From Nocardioides sp. PD653-B2 (lineage in GTDB: Bacteria; Actinomycetota; Actinomycetes; Propionibacteriales; Nocardioidaceae): a stretch of DNA of 64,000 nucleotides. Where the stretch lies: NCBI RefSeq assembly GCF_002117935.1, contig NZ_BDJE01000037.1, positions 1-64,000 of the forward strand, given 5' to 3'. Both the position numbers and the translations under genes were made by a program. This document shows positions 44,332-55,028 of this stretch, one piece after another; within the stretch, counting starts at the first letter, position 1; every line of letters starts with the position of its first letter. The notes under the pieces are model-generated. The model ran no database searches, was not told where the DNA came from, and was given only the letters and a program-made list of their open reading frames with translations.

Positions 44332-44993
44332 CCCAGCCCGGGCGTGGTCACCAGGTGCACGGGGTGCGCCGGGTCGGCCTCGAGCTTGCGCCGCAGCTGC
44401 GCGGCGTAGACCCGCAGGTAGTGCGACTCGTGCTCGTACGCCGGTCCCCACACCTCACGCAGGATCTGCTCGCGCGACACGAGCCGGCCGACGTGGCGGG
44501 CGAGCAGCTCGAGGAAGGCCCACTCCGTGGGCGTCAGCCGTACGTCGGCGCCGCTGCGGGCCACGCGCTTGCGCGCCAGGTCGATGACGAGGTCGCCGAC
44601 GACCACCTCGGTCGTCTCCGGACCGGCCTCCTGTCCGCGCCGGACGGCGGCGCGCAGCCGGGCCATGAGCTCGTTCATCGCGAACGGCTTGGTGACGTAG
44701 TCGTCGGCGCCGAGGTCGAGCGCCTCCACCTTGTCCTCGCCGTGCTGACGTGCGGAGAGCACGACGATCGGCACCTTCGTCCAGCCGCGCAGGCCGGTGA
44801 GCACCTCGGTGCCGTCCAGGTCGGGCAGGCCGAGGTCGAGCAGCACGACGTCGGGGTGCTCGGTGGCGGCGGCGTCGAGCGCCGAGCGGCCGTCGGCGGC
44901 CGTGACGACCTCCCAGCCGTGGGCGCGCAGGTTGATCGCGAGCGCCCGGGCCAGGGCGGGCTCGTCGTCGACGACCAGGACCTTGGGGCTCAC
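44313..44993 (-). CDS. kdpE: KdpE response regulator
   Basis: OmpR-family regulator of 226 aa: receiver domain with phospho-acceptor D53 (VVLLDLGLPD), conserved Lys in YVTKPF, and a C-terminal winged helix (RLTPTEWAFLELLARHVGRLVSREQIL, HYLRVYAAQLRRKLE). It activates the kdp genes upon low K+ or high ionic strength. GTG start overlaps kdpD stop (GTGA, 44990-44993). It is last in the kdpFABCDE run. The candidate binding sites are the repeats at 52019-52058. Confidence 0.95.
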   Translation of the reverse strand: MSPKVLVVDDEPALARALAINLRAHGWEVVTAADGRSALDAAATEHPDVVLLDLGLPDLDGTEVLTGLRGWTKVPIVVLSARQHGEDKVEALDLGADDYVTKPFAMNELMARLRAAVRRGQEAGPETTEVVVGDLVIDLARKRVARSGADVRLTPTEWAFLELLARHVGRLVSREQILREVWGPAYEHESHYLRVYAAQLRRKLEADPAHPVHLVTTPGLGYTLEP

Positions 44994-47497
44994 GGCGACA
45001 TCGACTCCGCGCGGGGGACGGACAGCACCAGGGTGAGCCCTCCGCCGGGAGTGTCCTCGGCGGTGAGGGTCCCGCCGAGCGCCTCGGTGAGGCCCCGGGC
45101 GACGGCGAGGCCGAGGCCGAGCCCACCCGCGGTGGCGTCGCCGAGCCGTTGGAACGGCTCGAACATCCGGTCCCGGAGCGCCGCGGGCACGCCCGGCCCG
45201 CGGTCCACGACCAGGATGTCGACGGACTCGGGCAGCACGTGCGCGAGCACGCGCACCGGCGCACCGTCCGAGACCCGCACGGCGTTGCCCACGAGGTTGG
45301 CCACGACCCGCTCGAGCAGCCCGGCGTCGGTGTGCACCAGGGGGGTGGTCTCGTCGACCTCGAGGGCGACGCTCCCGGGCGGGTGCCCGGCGACGGCGAG
45401 CGGGAGCACCTCCTCGAGGCTGCGGTCGGCGAGCATCGGGTGCAGCAGGCCCGACTCGATCCGCGAGAGGTCGAGCAGGTTGTCGATCAGCCGCTCCAGC
45501 TGACCGGTCGACGACTCGACCGCGCTGACCAGCTCGGTCCGGTCCGCGGGGTCGAGGGAGCCGGACGCCAGCCCGTCGACCGCCGTACGCATGGTGGCGA
45601 GCGGGGTGCGCAGGTCGTGGGAGACGGCGCGCAGGATGGCCGTGCTGGTCGCCTCGGCGCGCTCGAGCGCGGCGGCGCGGTCCTCCCGCTCGCGCAGCCG
45701 GCGGTACTCGAGCACCAGACCGGTCTGCACCGCGAACGCCTCGAGCACCCGTTGGTCGGTGGCGCGCAGCGGCGAGCCGCAGAGCACGATGACGTGGTCG
45801 TCGTCGACGCGGACCTGGGTGTCGCCCTCGTCGGGCGTGCACGCGTGCGGCGTGCCGCTCGAGGCCAGCACCTCCCAGCCGGCGGCGCCGCGCTTGAGCA
45901 GCGAGACGGCGGTCTGGTTGAACACCTCCTGGAGCCGGGCGACGATCGCCTCCGCGGTGTCCTGGCCGGTCAGCACCGAGCGTGACAGGGAGCCCATCGT
46001 CGCGGCCTCGGTGCGCGCCCGGGTGGCGTCGGTCGCCCGTCGCGAGGCGCGGTCGACGACGGTGGCGACGCCGACGGCGACGGCGACGAAGACCAGCAGT
46101 GCCACGAGGTTCGTCGGCTCGGAGATCGTCAGCCTGCGCACGGGCGGGGTGAAGTACCAGTTCATCAGCAGGAAGCTGCCGAGCGCCGCGACCAGCGCCG
46201 GCACCAGGCCTCCCACGAGCGCGACCAGCACGGTGACCGCCAAGAAGAGCAGCACGTCGACCGGGAGCTGGTCGGGGTCGCTGAAGACGTGCAGCACGAC
46301 GGTCAGCAGGGCCGGCAGGAGCACGGACATCAGCAGCCCGACGACCTGGCGCCGGCGGCTGAGCGGGGAGAGGGACCGCCGGGTCCTGGCCGCGCGCGCG
46401 ACCTGGTCGTGCGTGACGAGGTGGACGTCGATCGACCCGGCCAGCGATGCGATCCGGTCGCCTGTCGTCCCCGTGAAGAGCCGCCGGAGCCGCCCGTGCC
46501 GGGACACGCCGACGACGACCATGGTGGCGTTGGCGCCGGTCGCGAAGTCGACGACCGCGGCCGAGACGTCCTCGCCGACGACCGAGTGGAAGGTCCCGCC
46601 GAGCGAGGCCACCAGCTGCTGGGAGCGCGCGATCCGGGTCTCGGCCGGGTTGGCGAGGCCGTCGTTGGAGATGACGTGCACGGCGAGCAGCTCGGACCCT
46701 GCGGCGCGCTGGGCCAGCCGGGCGCCGCGGCGCAGCAGCGTCTCGCTCTCGGGACCGCCGGTGACCGCCACGACGATCCGCTCCTTGGCGGGCCACGGCT
46801 GCGCGATCTGGTGCGCCCGGCGGTAGTCGTCGAGCGCGTCGTCGACCCGGTCGGCCAGCCACAGCAGGGCGAGCTCGCGGAGCGCGGTGAGGTTGCCGAC
46901 CCGGAAGTACGACGTGAGCGACGCGTCGATCTGGTCGGCGCGGTAGATGTTGCCGTGCGCCATGCGGCGGCGCAGCGCGTCGGGGGACATGTCGACGAGC
47001 TGGATCTGGTCGGCGGTGCGGACGACCTCGTCGGGCACGGTCTCGCGCTGCCGCACGCCGGTGATCCGCTCGACCTCGTCGTTGAGAGACTCGAGGTGCT
47101 GGATGTTGACCGTGGTGATGACGTCGATCCCGGCCCGGCGGATCTGCTCGACGTCCTCGGCCCGCTTCTCGTGCCGGCTGCCCGGCACGTTGGTGTGGGC
47201 CAGCTCGTCGACGCAGACCACCGCAGGCTGCCGCGCGATCACGGCGTCGGTGTCCATCTCCGTGAAGGTCGCGTCGCGGTAGGAGACCTCCACCCGGGGC
47301 ACCACCTCGAGTCCGTCGAGCATGGCGACGGTCTGCTCGCGCCCGTGCGTCTCGACGTACCCGATGACCACGTCGGTGCCGCGCTCGTGACGCCGACGAG
47401 CCTCGCCGAGCATGGCGTAGGTCTTCCCGACGCCGGGCGCGGCGCCGAGGTAGACGGTCAGCCGCCCCCGGCGTCCGACCTGAGGATCGGCCTCCAT
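44990..47497 (-). CDS. kdpD: KdpD sensor histidine kinase
   Basis: Turgor/K+ sensor of 835 aa. The N-terminal KdpD domain has Walker A GAAPGVGKT (18-26) and the DELAHTNVPGSRHEKR motif. A USP-like region follows, then four membrane helices around residues 390-480, a GAF-like part, and the kinase core with H627 in VSHDLRTPLATM. The C-terminal ATPase lobe carries DRGPGVP and GGLGLGLA. The ATG at 47497 has AGGA 8 nt upstream; a GTG two codons earlier would overlap the kdpC stop (47500-47503). Full length for the family. Confidence 0.95.
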   Translation of the reverse strand: MEADPQVGRRGRLTVYLGAAPGVGKTYAMLGEARRRHERGTDVVIGYVETHGREQTVAMLDGLEVVPRVEVSYRDATFTEMDTDAVIARQPAVVCVDELAHTNVPGSRHEKRAEDVEQIRRAGIDVITTVNIQHLESLNDEVERITGVRQRETVPDEVVRTADQIQLVDMSPDALRRRMAHGNIYRADQIDASLTSYFRVGNLTALRELALLWLADRVDDALDDYRRAHQIAQPWPAKERIVVAVTGGPESETLLRRGARLAQRAAGSELLAVHVISNDGLANPAETRIARSQQLVASLGGTFHSVVGEDVSAAVVDFATGANATMVVVGVSRHGRLRRLFTGTTGDRIASLAGSIDVHLVTHDQVARAARTRRSLSPLSRRRQVVGLLMSVLLPALLTVVLHVFSDPDQLPVDVLLFLAVTVLVALVGGLVPALVAALGSFLLMNWYFTPPVRRLTISEPTNLVALLVFVAVAVGVATVVDRASRRATDATRARTEAATMGSLSRSVLTGQDTAEAIVARLQEVFNQTAVSLLKRGAAGWEVLASSGTPHACTPDEGDTQVRVDDDHVIVLCGSPLRATDQRVLEAFAVQTGLVLEYRRLREREDRAAALERAEATSTAILRAVSHDLRTPLATMRTAVDGLASGSLDPADRTELVSAVESSTGQLERLIDNLLDLSRIESGLLHPMLADRSLEEVLPLAVAGHPPGSVALEVDETTPLVHTDAGLLERVVANLVGNAVRVSDGAPVRVLAHVLPESVDILVVDRGPGVPAALRDRMFEPFQRLGDATAGGLGLGLAVARGLTEALGGTLTAEDTPGGGLTLVLSVPRAESMSP

Positions 47498-47499
47498 GC

Positions 47500-48123
47500 T
47501 CACGATCCTGCCAGCACCCGCACCGCGATGTTGAGCTCGAGCACGTGGACGCGCGGTTCGCCGAGCACGCCCCACGTGCGTCCGGACGTGTGTTCGTCGA
47601 CCAGGCGCCGGACGACGTCCTCGGTCAGCCCGGTGGCCTCGGCCACCCGGGCGACCTGGAGGTCGGCGTACGCGACGGAGATGTCGGGGTCGAGACCGGA
47701 CCCCGAGGCGGTGACCGCGTCCGGAGGTACGTCGGACGGGTCGACGCCCTCGCGCCGGGCGATCTCGGCCTTGCGCTTCTCGATCGCCGCGATCAGGTCC
47801 GGGTTCTCCGGGCCGAGGTTCGAGCCGTAGCTGCTGAGCGGGTCGTAGCCGTCGCCCGCCGCCGAGGGGCGGTTCCGGAACAGTCGGTCGGCGTCCTCAC
47901 CGCCGGCCAGCTGGCCGAGGAGCGCCGAGCCGACGGCGTCGCCGGCGTCCGTGGTGTGACCGCCGGTCGCCGTCACCAGGGAGCCCTGGGCCTGCCACGG
48001 GAAGGCCACCTGGGCGATCCCGGTGACGACGAGCGGGTAGGCGACGCCGAGGAGCAGCGTGGCCGCGATCATCACGCGGAGCCCGGCGAGGCTGTGCCGG
48101 AAAAGGGCGAAGAGGTCCGACAT
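47500..48123 (-). CDS. kdpC: KdpC, K+-transporting ATPase subunit C
   Basis: Subunit of 207 aa of the Kdp complex. One N-terminal membrane helix (IAATLLLGVAYPLVVTGIAQVAFP), then the extracytoplasmic domain with the signature FRNRPSAAG...SYGSNLGPEN, VTASGSGLDPDIS and NIAVRVL near the end. It stabilises the KdpB-KdpA pair. 16 bp after kdpB; TGA next to the kdpD start. Confidence 0.95.
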   Translation of the reverse strand: MSDLFALFRHSLAGLRVMIAATLLLGVAYPLVVTGIAQVAFPWQAQGSLVTATGGHTTDAGDAVGSALLGQLAGGEDADRLFRNRPSAAGDGYDPLSSYGSNLGPENPDLIAAIEKRKAEIARREGVDPSDVPPDAVTASGSGLDPDISVAYADLQVARVAEATGLTEDVVRRLVDEHTSGRTWGVLGEPRVHVLELNIAVRVLAGS

Positions 48124-48139
48124 GTCGGTGCACTGCTTT

Positions 48140-50227
48140 CTAGAGGCCGGGGATCAGCGAGATGACGAGGTCGAGCAGCTTGATGCCCATGAAGGGTGAG
48201 ATCAGGCCGCCGACGCCGTAGACGAGCAGGTTGCGGCGGAGCAGGTCGGCCGCCGAGGACGGCTGGTAGCGGACCCCGCGCAGGGACAGCGGGATCAGCG
48301 CGACGATGACCAGGGCGTTGAACACCACGGCCGAGAGGATCGCGGACTCCGGGCTCGAGAGCTGCATGATGTCGAGGACGTCGAGACCCGGGAACGCGAC
48401 CACGAACATCGCCGGCAGGATCGCGAAGTACTTCGCGATGTCGTTGGCGATCGAGAAGGTCGTGAGCGCCCCGCGGGTGATCAGCAGCTGCTTGCCGATC
48501 TCCACGATGTCGATCAGCTTGGTCGGGTCGGAGTCGAGGTCGACCATGTTGCCGGCCTCCTTGGCCGCCATGGTCCCGGTGTTCATCGCGACCCCGACGT
48601 CGGCCTGGGCGAGCGCCGGTGCGTCGTTGGTGCCGTCGCCGCACATCGCGACCAGCCGCCCGCCGGTCTGCTCCCTGCGGATCAGCGCCATCTTGTCCTC
48701 GGGCGTCGCCTCGGCGAGGAAGTCGTCGACGCCCGCCTCCTCGGCGATCGCGCGGGCGGTGATGGCGTTGTCGCCGGTGATCATGACCGTGCGGATGCCC
48801 ATGGTGCGCATCTCGTCGAACCGCTCGCGGATGCCCTCCTTGACCACGTCCTTGAGGTGGATCACGCCGAGCACCCGGGCGGGCCGCGACCCGACCTGCT
48901 CGGCGACGACGAGCGGGGTGCCTCCCGACGCACTGACCCCGTCGACGAGGACGGTGAGCTCACCGCCGGAGGTCTCCGCCGCGGGGACGCCGGTGCTGTG
49001 CACCCAGTGGGCGACGGCACTGGCGGCGCCCTTGCGGATCACCCGGTCGGGGAGGTCGAGGCCGCTCATCCGGGTGGTCGCGGAGAACGGGACCAGGGCG
49101 CCGCGGTCCGAGCCGGAGTCGTCGATCCCGCCGTACCGAGCGCGCACGAGGGTGACGATGCTGCGGCCCTCGGGGGTCTCGTCGGCCATCGACGACAGCA
49201 GCGCCGCCCGAGCGAGCTCCTCGAGGGTCACCCCGTCGAGCCGGAGCAGCTCGGTGGCCTGCCGGTTGCCGTAGGTGATGGTGCCGGTCTTGTCGAGCAG
49301 CAGCACGTCGACGTCGCCCGCGGCCTCGACCGCGCGGCCCGACATCGCCAGCACGTTGCGCCGCACCAGCCGGTCCATCCCGGCGATGCCGATGGCCGAG
49401 AGCAGCGCGCCGATCGTCGTCGGGACGAGGCAGACGAGCAGGGCGGTGAGGACGACCCACGACGGGTTGGTGCCGCTGTAGTCGGCGTAGTAGTAGAGCG
49501 TCCCGACGACCACGACGAAGATCGCGGTGAGCGCGGTGAGCAGGATGTTCAGCGCGATCTCGTTGGGTGTGCGCTGGCGCTCGGACCCCTCGACCAGGGC
49601 GATCATCCGGTCCACGAAGGACTGGCCCGGCCCGGAGGTGATCCGGACGACGATCCGGTCGGACAGCACGACCGTGCCGCCGGTGACCGCGGAGCGGTCA
49701 CCCCCCGACTCGCGGATCACGGGCGCCGACTCCCCGGTGACCGCCGACTCGTCGACCGACGCGACCCCCTCGATGACGTCGCCGTCACCGGGGATCCGCT
49801 CGCCGGCCTCGACGACCACCACGTCGCCGGCCCGCAGGGAGGTGCTGGGGACCTGGTCCACCTGGAGGGCGGCCAGGTTGCCGGTGTACCTCAGCTGGTC
49901 GCTGCTGCCGCGGACACGGCGTGCGGTCGTCTCCTGCTGGAGTGCGCGCAGGCTGGCGGCCTGGGCCTTGCCGCGGCCCTCGGCCACGGCCTCGGCCAGG
50001 GTGCCGAACAGCACGGTCAGCCACAGCCAAATCGTGACGCCGACGGCCATCGTGCTCGGGTCGAGGACGGACATCACGGTGGTGGCCGCGGCGCCGATCT
50101 CGACGACGAGCATCACGGGGGAGGCCGCGACCTCGCGCGGGTCGAGCTTGCGCAGGGCAGCGGGCAGCGCCTCGACGAGCTGGCTGCCGAGGGAGCGCCG
50201 TACCGGCGCGGGGTGGTGGACGTTCAC
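48140..50227 (-). CDS. kdpB: KdpB, catalytic P-type ATPase subunit
   Basis: P-type ATPase of 695 aa energising K+ uptake. Phosphorylation site D312 in DKTGT, actuator loop [11 protein letters not shown] (TGES), hinge [19 protein letters not shown] and the membrane CPx-equivalent [13 protein letters not shown] start overlaps the kdpA stop as GTGA (50224-50227). Length matches the family (about 680-700). Confidence 0.96.
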   Translation of the reverse strand: MNVHHPAPVRRSLGSQLVEALPAALRKLDPREVAASPVMLVVEIGAAATTVMSVLDPSTMAVGVTIWLWLTVLFGTLAEAVAEGRGKAQAASLRALQQETTARRVRGSSDQLRYTGNLAALQVDQVPSTSLRAGDVVVVEAGERIPGDGDVIEGVASVDESAVTGESAPVIRESGGDRSAVTGGTVVLSDRIVVRITSGPGQSFVDRMIALVEGSERQRTPNEIALNILLTALTAIFVVVVGTLYYYADYSGTNPSWVVLTALLVCLVPTTIGALLSAIGIAGMDRLVRRNVLAMSGRAVEAAGDVDVLLLDKTGTITYGNRQATELLRLDGVTLEELARAALLSSMADETPEGRSIVTLVRARYGGIDDSGSDRGALVPFSATTRMSGLDLPDRVIRKGAASAVAHWVHSTGVPAAETSGGELTVLVDGVSASGGTPLVVAEQVGSRPARVLGVIHLKDVVKEGIRERFDEMRTMGIRTVMITGDNAITARAIAEEAGVDDFLAEATPEDKMALIRREQTGGRLVAMCGDGTNDAPALAQADVGVAMNTGTMAAKEAGNMVDLDSDPTKLIDIVEIGKQLLITRGALTTFSIANDIAKYFAILPAMFVVAFPGLDVLDIMQLSSPESAILSAVVFNALVIVALIPLSLRGVRYQPSSAADLLRRNLLVYGVGGLISPFMGIKLLDLVISLIPGL

Positions 50228-51888
50228 GACAGGGACTCCACGATCGGGCCGAGGACGAGCACCGGGACGTAGGTCAAGCCGACCACGACGACGGCGACGC
50301 CCGAGAGGAGGACCACGAAGAGTGGCCGGTGGGTGGGCAGGGTGCCGGCGCTGGGCGGGAGCTTCTGGCTCCGGGCGAACAGGCCGGCCAGGGCGAGGAC
50401 GAAGACCATCGGCAGGAACCGGCCGAACAGCATGCACAGGCCGAGCAGCGTGTTCCAGAACGGCGTGCCCGAGGTGATGCCGGCGAACGCCGAGCCGTTG
50501 TTGTTCGAGGCCGAGGTGACGGCGTACAGGCCCTCGGAGAGCCCGTGCGGCCCGCTGTTCAGCAGGCCGGCGAGTCCGTCGGCGGCGGTGAGCCCGATCG
50601 CGCCGCCGACCAGCACCAGCACCGGGGTGGTGAGCACGTAGAACGCGACCAACGAGATCTCGCGCTGGCCGATCTTCTTGCCGAGGTACTCCGGCGTGCG
50701 GCCGACCATCAGGCCGGCGAGGAAGACCGTGACCACGGCCAGCATCAGCATCCCGTACAGGCCCGAGCCGACGCCGCCGGGTGCGACCTCGCCCAGCATC
50801 ATGTTGAACAGCGCGACGCCGCCGCCGGGAGCGGTCAGGGAGTCGTGCATCGCGTTGACGGCACCGGTGGACGTGCCGGTGGTCGACGAGGCGAAGAGCG
50901 CGGACGCGGCCTCGCCGAAGCGGACCTCCTTGCCCTCCATCGCCCCGCCGGCGAGACCGGGTGCGGTCCCGGGAGCGGCCATCTCCGCCCAGGTGAGCAG
51001 CCCGACGGCGGCGCCCCACAGGACGGCCATCACCGCGAGGATCGCGCCGCCCTGGCGGCGGTCGCCCACGATGATGCCGAAGGCCCAGGCCATCGCGAAC
51101 GGGATGACCAGGAGCAGGAAGATCTCGACGATGTCGCTGACGGGGGTGGGGTTCTCGAAGGGGTGGGCGGAGTTGGCGTTGTAGAAGCCCCCACCGTTGG
51201 TGCCGAGCTCCTTGATGGCCTCCTGGCTGGCGACCGGCCCGCCGGTGATGTCCTGCACCCCGCCGGTGAGCGTGTGCACGACCACCGGCTCGAGGAAGTT
51301 CTGCACGACGCCGAGGAGCACCAGCACGACGGCGGCGACCAGCGAGATCGGCAGCAGCACCCGGAGGACGGTGCGGACCAGGTCGGTCCAGAAGTTGCCG
51401 ATCCGCCCCTCCTGGCGGTTGCGGGACAGGGCACGGGCGAACGCCGCCGCGACGGCCATGCCGACGCCGGCGGAGACGAAGTTCTGGACGGTGAGGCCCG
51501 ACATCTGCATCAGGTGGCCGGTGGTCGCCTCGCCGGAGTACCACTGCCAGTTCGTGTTCGTCACGAACGAGACGGCGGTGTTCCAGGCACCGTCGGACGG
51601 GAGGCCCGGGAAGCCCAGCGAGAGCGGCAGGTGGTCCTGGAGACGGCCGAGACCGAAGAGCAGGAGGACGCCCATCAGCGAGAAGCCGAGCACCGACATC
51701 GCGTACGTGCGCCAGTGCTGGTCGGCGTCGGGGTCGACGCGCAGCACCCGGTACGACGCCCGCTCGACCGCGAGGTGCTTCGGCGACGTGTAGACGTGGG
51801 CGAGGTAGCGGCCGAGCAGCGGGACGGCGATCGCCAGGGCGAGGACCAGCACGGCGACCTGGCCGAGGGCGGGAGCGAACGAGCTCAC
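50224..51888 (-). CDS. kdpA: KdpA, K+-binding channel subunit
   Basis: Channel-like subunit of 554 aa with four selectivity-filter loops: [40 protein letters not shown] and [10 protein letters not shown]. About ten membrane helices. It takes up K+ with very high affinity. GTG start overlaps the kdpF stop (GTGA, 51885-51888). Confidence 0.96.
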   Translation of the reverse strand: MSSFAPALGQVAVLVLALAIAVPLLGRYLAHVYTSPKHLAVERASYRVLRVDPDADQHWRTYAMSVLGFSLMGVLLLFGLGRLQDHLPLSLGFPGLPSDGAWNTAVSFVTNTNWQWYSGEATTGHLMQMSGLTVQNFVSAGVGMAVAAAFARALSRNRQEGRIGNFWTDLVRTVLRVLLPISLVAAVVLVLLGVVQNFLEPVVVHTLTGGVQDITGGPVASQEAIKELGTNGGGFYNANSAHPFENPTPVSDIVEIFLLLVIPFAMAWAFGIIVGDRRQGGAILAVMAVLWGAAVGLLTWAEMAAPGTAPGLAGGAMEGKEVRFGEAASALFASSTTGTSTGAVNAMHDSLTAPGGGVALFNMMLGEVAPGGVGSGLYGMLMLAVVTVFLAGLMVGRTPEYLGKKIGQREISLVAFYVLTTPVLVLVGGAIGLTAADGLAGLLNSGPHGLSEGLYAVTSASNNNGSAFAGITSGTPFWNTLLGLCMLFGRFLPMVFVLALAGLFARSQKLPPSAGTLPTHRPLFVVLLSGVAVVVVGLTYVPVLVLGPIVESLS

Positions 51889-51977
51889 CGGGACGACCTC
51901 CGGTCCAGGAAGCCCACCAGCACGGCGAGCAGGCCGAAGGCCACGAGGGTCAGGAGCACGAAGACGACGTCAGCCAC
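51885..51977 (-). CDS. kdpF: KdpF, small K+-ATPase subunit
   Basis: Single-helix membrane peptide of 30 aa beginning [14 protein letters not shown] and ending DRRSSR, with the [16 protein letters not shown] helix. It lies where kdpF always sits, directly before kdpA, and overlaps it as GTGA. Strong Shine-Dalgarno AAGGAGG on the minus strand 3 nt before the GTG at 51977. It stabilises the KdpABC complex. Easily missed because of its size. Confidence 0.88.
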   Translation of the reverse strand: MADVVFVLLTLVAFGLLAVLVGFLDRRSSR

Positions 51978-52018
51978 GTCCTCCTTGGTAGCCGTGACGC
52001 GGCCCCGGGGCGGAGTCC

Positions 52019-52058
52019 CTTGACGGCTCCTTGACGGTCCTGGGCCGGTTCTTGACGG
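52019..52058 (-). promoter_or_regulatory. three direct repeats, candidate KdpE boxes upstream of kdpF
   Basis: CTTGACGG on the plus strand at 52019-52026, 52030-52037 and 52051-52058 (CCGTCAAG towards kdpF). Starts are 11 and 21 bp apart, one and two helical turns, the tandem layout OmpR-family regulators use. They lie about 40-80 bp before the kdpF start. Confidence 0.65.
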
Positions 52059-52073
52059 AGAACGACCGTTGCG

Positions 52074-53648
52074 TCAGCGAGGCACGCGGACGAGCAGCCG
52101 CCCGTGGATGCACTCCATGCGCAGCTCCCGGCCGGGCCCGATCGAGTCGCCGTCGAGCTGGCGGGGGGTGTCGGTGGCGGCCCGGACGACGATCGTGTGG
52201 CCGGTCATCCGGTTGACCAGGTCGTCGGTGCGCGGGCGGCGGGCCAGCACCCGGTAGGCCAGCGGGATCCAGGACAGGAACTTGCGGGGGTGCAGCAGCA
52301 CCACGTCGAGGACGCCGTCGTCGATCGCGGCGTCGGGCAGCAGCGGCATGCCGGCCTGCAGGAAGCCGACGTTGCCGACCACGACCGTGCGGGCCCGGTG
52401 GCTGGTGAAGTCTCCTCCGTCGATCGACACCTCGACCTTCACGGCCGGGAACATCAGCGACTTCAGCGCGGAGAGCACGTAGGCGAGCCAGCCGACCCGC
52501 TTCTTGATGTCCTCGTTGACGCCCTCCATGATCGCGGCGTCGAAGCCCATCCCGGCCATCACCATGAAGTGGGTGGGCTCGAAGCCGTCACCGGAGACCT
52601 TGACCAGGTCGATGGCGCGGTCCTGCCCGGTGAGCGCGACGTCGATCGCGGCCCGGATGTAGAGGGGGATGTCGAGGTTGCGGGCGAGCAGGTTGCCGGT
52701 GCCCGCCGGCACGATGCCCACCGGGATGCCGGTGCCGGCGAGCTCGGCGCACACCTCGCGGACGGTGCCGTCACCCCCGCAGACCAGCACCAGGTCGGCC
52801 CCGGCGACCGAGGCGGCCGCCGCCATGCCGGTGCCCGGGTCCTCGATGGTGGTGTAGTGCCAGCTCGGCGTCGACCAGCCGGCCTCGCGCGCCATCGCCG
52901 CGACGATCGCCTTGAACTGCCCGACGTCCTCGACCTTGATCGGGTTCAGGATCACCGCGAGCTGCCGCTCGGAGACGTAGACCTCCGGCAGCGGCTCGAC
53001 GCTGGCGGCGTGGCTGCGCGGCAGCGGGGTGTAGACGACGAGGCCCAGCAGCACGACCCCGACGCCGAGCAGGTAGCCGCCGAGCACGTCGCTCGGGTAG
53101 TGGCGACCGAGCAGGATCCGGTCGGCACCGACCAGGAGGACGACCAGCACCACCGCGACGTACGCCGGTCGCCGAACGTTGGCGCGCCGCACCAGCATCG
53201 ACACGAGCACGATGACGACCCCGCCGAGCGCAGCGACCGAGGAGGCGTGGCCGGACGGGAAGGAGAGGCTGTGCAGGAACTCGTCGGGGTTCTGCCACGG
53301 CGGCCGGACCCGGTCGATCGCCACCTTGAGGAGCGTGGTCGCGACCGAGGTGACGACCATGACGCCGACGGTGAAGTACGCCACGCGCCGGTGCTTGCGC
53401 GCGAACATGAAGACCGCGAGCACCGCCGTGAGGATCGTCATCCCGAGGGTCCCGAAGACGTCCTCGATCACGTTCAGCGGCCGGCGCGCCCAGGGGGAGT
53501 CCACCGCCCACGTCTCGACGTGCTCACCGCGGTGGTCCAGGGAGGTCAGCGAGCCCCAGCCGTGGACAACCGCGAGCGACATCAGCGTGAAGAGCACGAA
53601 GCACAGCGCGGCCCAGGCGAGAGAGATCACGCGAGGTCGGTCGAGCAC
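52074..53648 (-). CDS. fused PAP2 phosphatase / diacylglycerol (YegS-type) kinase
   Basis: Bifunctional lipid enzyme of 524 aa. The N-terminal 220 residues are a membrane PAP2 domain with six helices and the three motifs K-x6-RP (KVAIDRVRPP), PSGHAS and GRHYPSDVLGG. The C-terminal 300 residues are a soluble kinase with CGGDGTVREV, PAGTGNLLARNLDIP and GDGFEPTHFMVMAGMGFDA. One part removes, the other adds, phosphate on lipids (phosphatidate, undecaprenyl phosphate or diacylglycerol). GTG start at 53648 has GAAGGGA 5 nt upstream. It is divergent from serS. Confidence 0.92.
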   Translation of the reverse strand: MLDRPRVISLAWAALCFVLFTLMSLAVVHGWGSLTSLDHRGEHVETWAVDSPWARRPLNVIEDVFGTLGMTILTAVLAVFMFARKHRRVAYFTVGVMVVTSVATTLLKVAIDRVRPPWQNPDEFLHSLSFPSGHASSVAALGGVVIVLVSMLVRRANVRRPAYVAVVLVVLLVGADRILLGRHYPSDVLGGYLLGVGVVLLGLVVYTPLPRSHAASVEPLPEVYVSERQLAVILNPIKVEDVGQFKAIVAAMAREAGWSTPSWHYTTIEDPGTGMAAAASVAGADLVLVCGGDGTVREVCAELAGTGIPVGIVPAGTGNLLARNLDIPLYIRAAIDVALTGQDRAIDLVKVSGDGFEPTHFMVMAGMGFDAAIMEGVNEDIKKRVGWLAYVLSALKSLMFPAVKVEVSIDGGDFTSHRARTVVVGNVGFLQAGMPLLPDAAIDDGVLDVVLLHPRKFLSWIPLAYRVLARRPRTDDLVNRMTGHTIVVRAATDTPRQLDGDSIGPGRELRMECIHGRLLVRVPR

Positions 53649-53762
53649 ACGGGTCCCTTCGGAGAGGTCTGGTCGCCAGAAGTATGCCGCCCGGGCGCCC
53701 GTCGTCCCCAGCCAGCGCCATCTCGGGAGCGTCCCGTGTCGCCGCCCCGATAGCCTGACCTC

Positions 53763-55028
53763 ATGATCGACCCCCGCATCCTCCGAGACGAACCCGACCG
53801 CGTGAGGCGCTCCCTCCACAAGCGTGGGATGCCCACCACCGTCGTCGACGACGCACTTGCCGCCGACGGAAGGCGCAAGGGCTCGATCCAGAAGTTCGAG
53901 CAGAAGCGTGCTCAGCAAAAAGAGATCGGCCTCAAGATCAAGAAGGCCGCCCCTGCCGAGAAGTCGGTCCTGCTCAGCACGACCAAGGAGATCTCGAACG
54001 ACGTCAAGGCCTATCAAGCCGACCTCAGCTCGGCTGAGCAGGAGTGGGATCGAGCTCTCAAGGCGATTCCCAACGTCGCCGACGATGCCCCTGCAGGGGG
54101 CGAGGACGACTTCGTACTCATCGAGACGGTCGGAACGCCTCGCGAGTTCGACTTCGAGCCGAGAGACCACATCGAGCTGGGCAAGCTTCTCGGAGCGATC
54201 GACATCGAGCGGGGCGCCAAAGTATCCGGTTCGCGCTTCTACTTTCTCACCGGCGTCGGTGCTGAGCTCGAGTTCGCCCTGATCAACCTGGCGATGGAAC
54301 AAGCGCGCGAGGCCGGCTTCACCCAGGTCATTCCTCCTTCGATGGTCAAGCCCCGGGCGATGGAGGGCACCGGCTTCCTCGGCCAGGCGGCCGACGACGT
54401 CTACCGCATCGAGGGCCAGGACATGTACCTCGTCGGGACCTCGGAGGTCCCGATGGCGGCCTACCACTCCGACGAGATCCTCGACGGTGCCAAGCTCCCC
54501 CTGCGCTACGCGGCCTTCAGCCCGTGCTTCCGCAAGGAGGCCGGCTCGCACGGCAAGGACACCAAGGGCATCATCCGGGTGCACTGGTTCGACAAGGTCG
54601 AGATGTTCGTCTACACGACGCTCGAGGACGCGAGCGCGGAGCACCTGCGCCTGCTCAACTGGGAGAAGTCGTTCCTCGACAAGCTCGAGCTGGCCTATCG
54701 CGTCATCGATGTCGCTGCCGGAGACCTGGGACTCTCTGCCGCCCGCAAGTACGACTGCGAGGCGTGGATCCCGACGCAGGGCAAGTACCGCGAGCTGACC
54801 TCGACGTCCAACTGCACCGACTTCCAGACCCGGCGCCTCGACACCCGCGGGCGGTTCGGATCGGACATCAAACCAGTGGCCACCCTCAACGGCACGCTGT
54901 GTGCCATGACCCGCACGATCGTCGCGATCCTCGAGACGCACCAGCAGGCCGACGGCTCGGTCCGGGTGCCGAAGGCGCTCCAGCCCTGGCTCGGCGGACG
55001 CGAGGTCCTGGAGCCGGTCGCCCCGTGA
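53763..55028 (+). CDS. serS: seryl-tRNA synthetase
   Basis: Class II aminoacyl-tRNA synthetase of 421 aa charging tRNA-Ser. N-terminal antiparallel coiled coil (residues 25-110), core with motif 2 [20 protein letters not shown] and motif 3 near [13 protein letters not shown]. Leaderless ATG (TAGCCT at 53751-53756). The first third is less GC-rich than its surroundings (31 of 60 bases in 53881-53940) and uses AAA, CAA and TAT codons rare nearby, hinting at gene conversion or relaxed codon bias. Its substrates, two tRNA-Ser genes, lie 8 kb downstream. The stop overlaps the HAD gene start (GTGA). Confidence 0.96.
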   Translation: MIDPRILRDEPDRVRRSLHKRGMPTTVVDDALAADGRRKGSIQKFEQKRAQQKEIGLKIKKAAPAEKSVLLSTTKEISNDVKAYQADLSSAEQEWDRALKAIPNVADDAPAGGEDDFVLIETVGTPREFDFEPRDHIELGKLLGAIDIERGAKVSGSRFYFLTGVGAELEFALINLAMEQAREAGFTQVIPPSMVKPRAMEGTGFLGQAADDVYRIEGQDMYLVGTSEVPMAAYHSDEILDGAKLPLRYAAFSPCFRKEAGSHGKDTKGIIRVHWFDKVEMFVYTTLEDASAEHLRLLNWEKSFLDKLELAYRVIDVAAGDLGLSAARKYDCEAWIPTQGKYRELTSTSNCTDFQTRRLDTRGRFGSDIKPVATLNGTLCAMTRTIVAILETHQQADGSVRVPKALQPWLGGREVLEPVAP

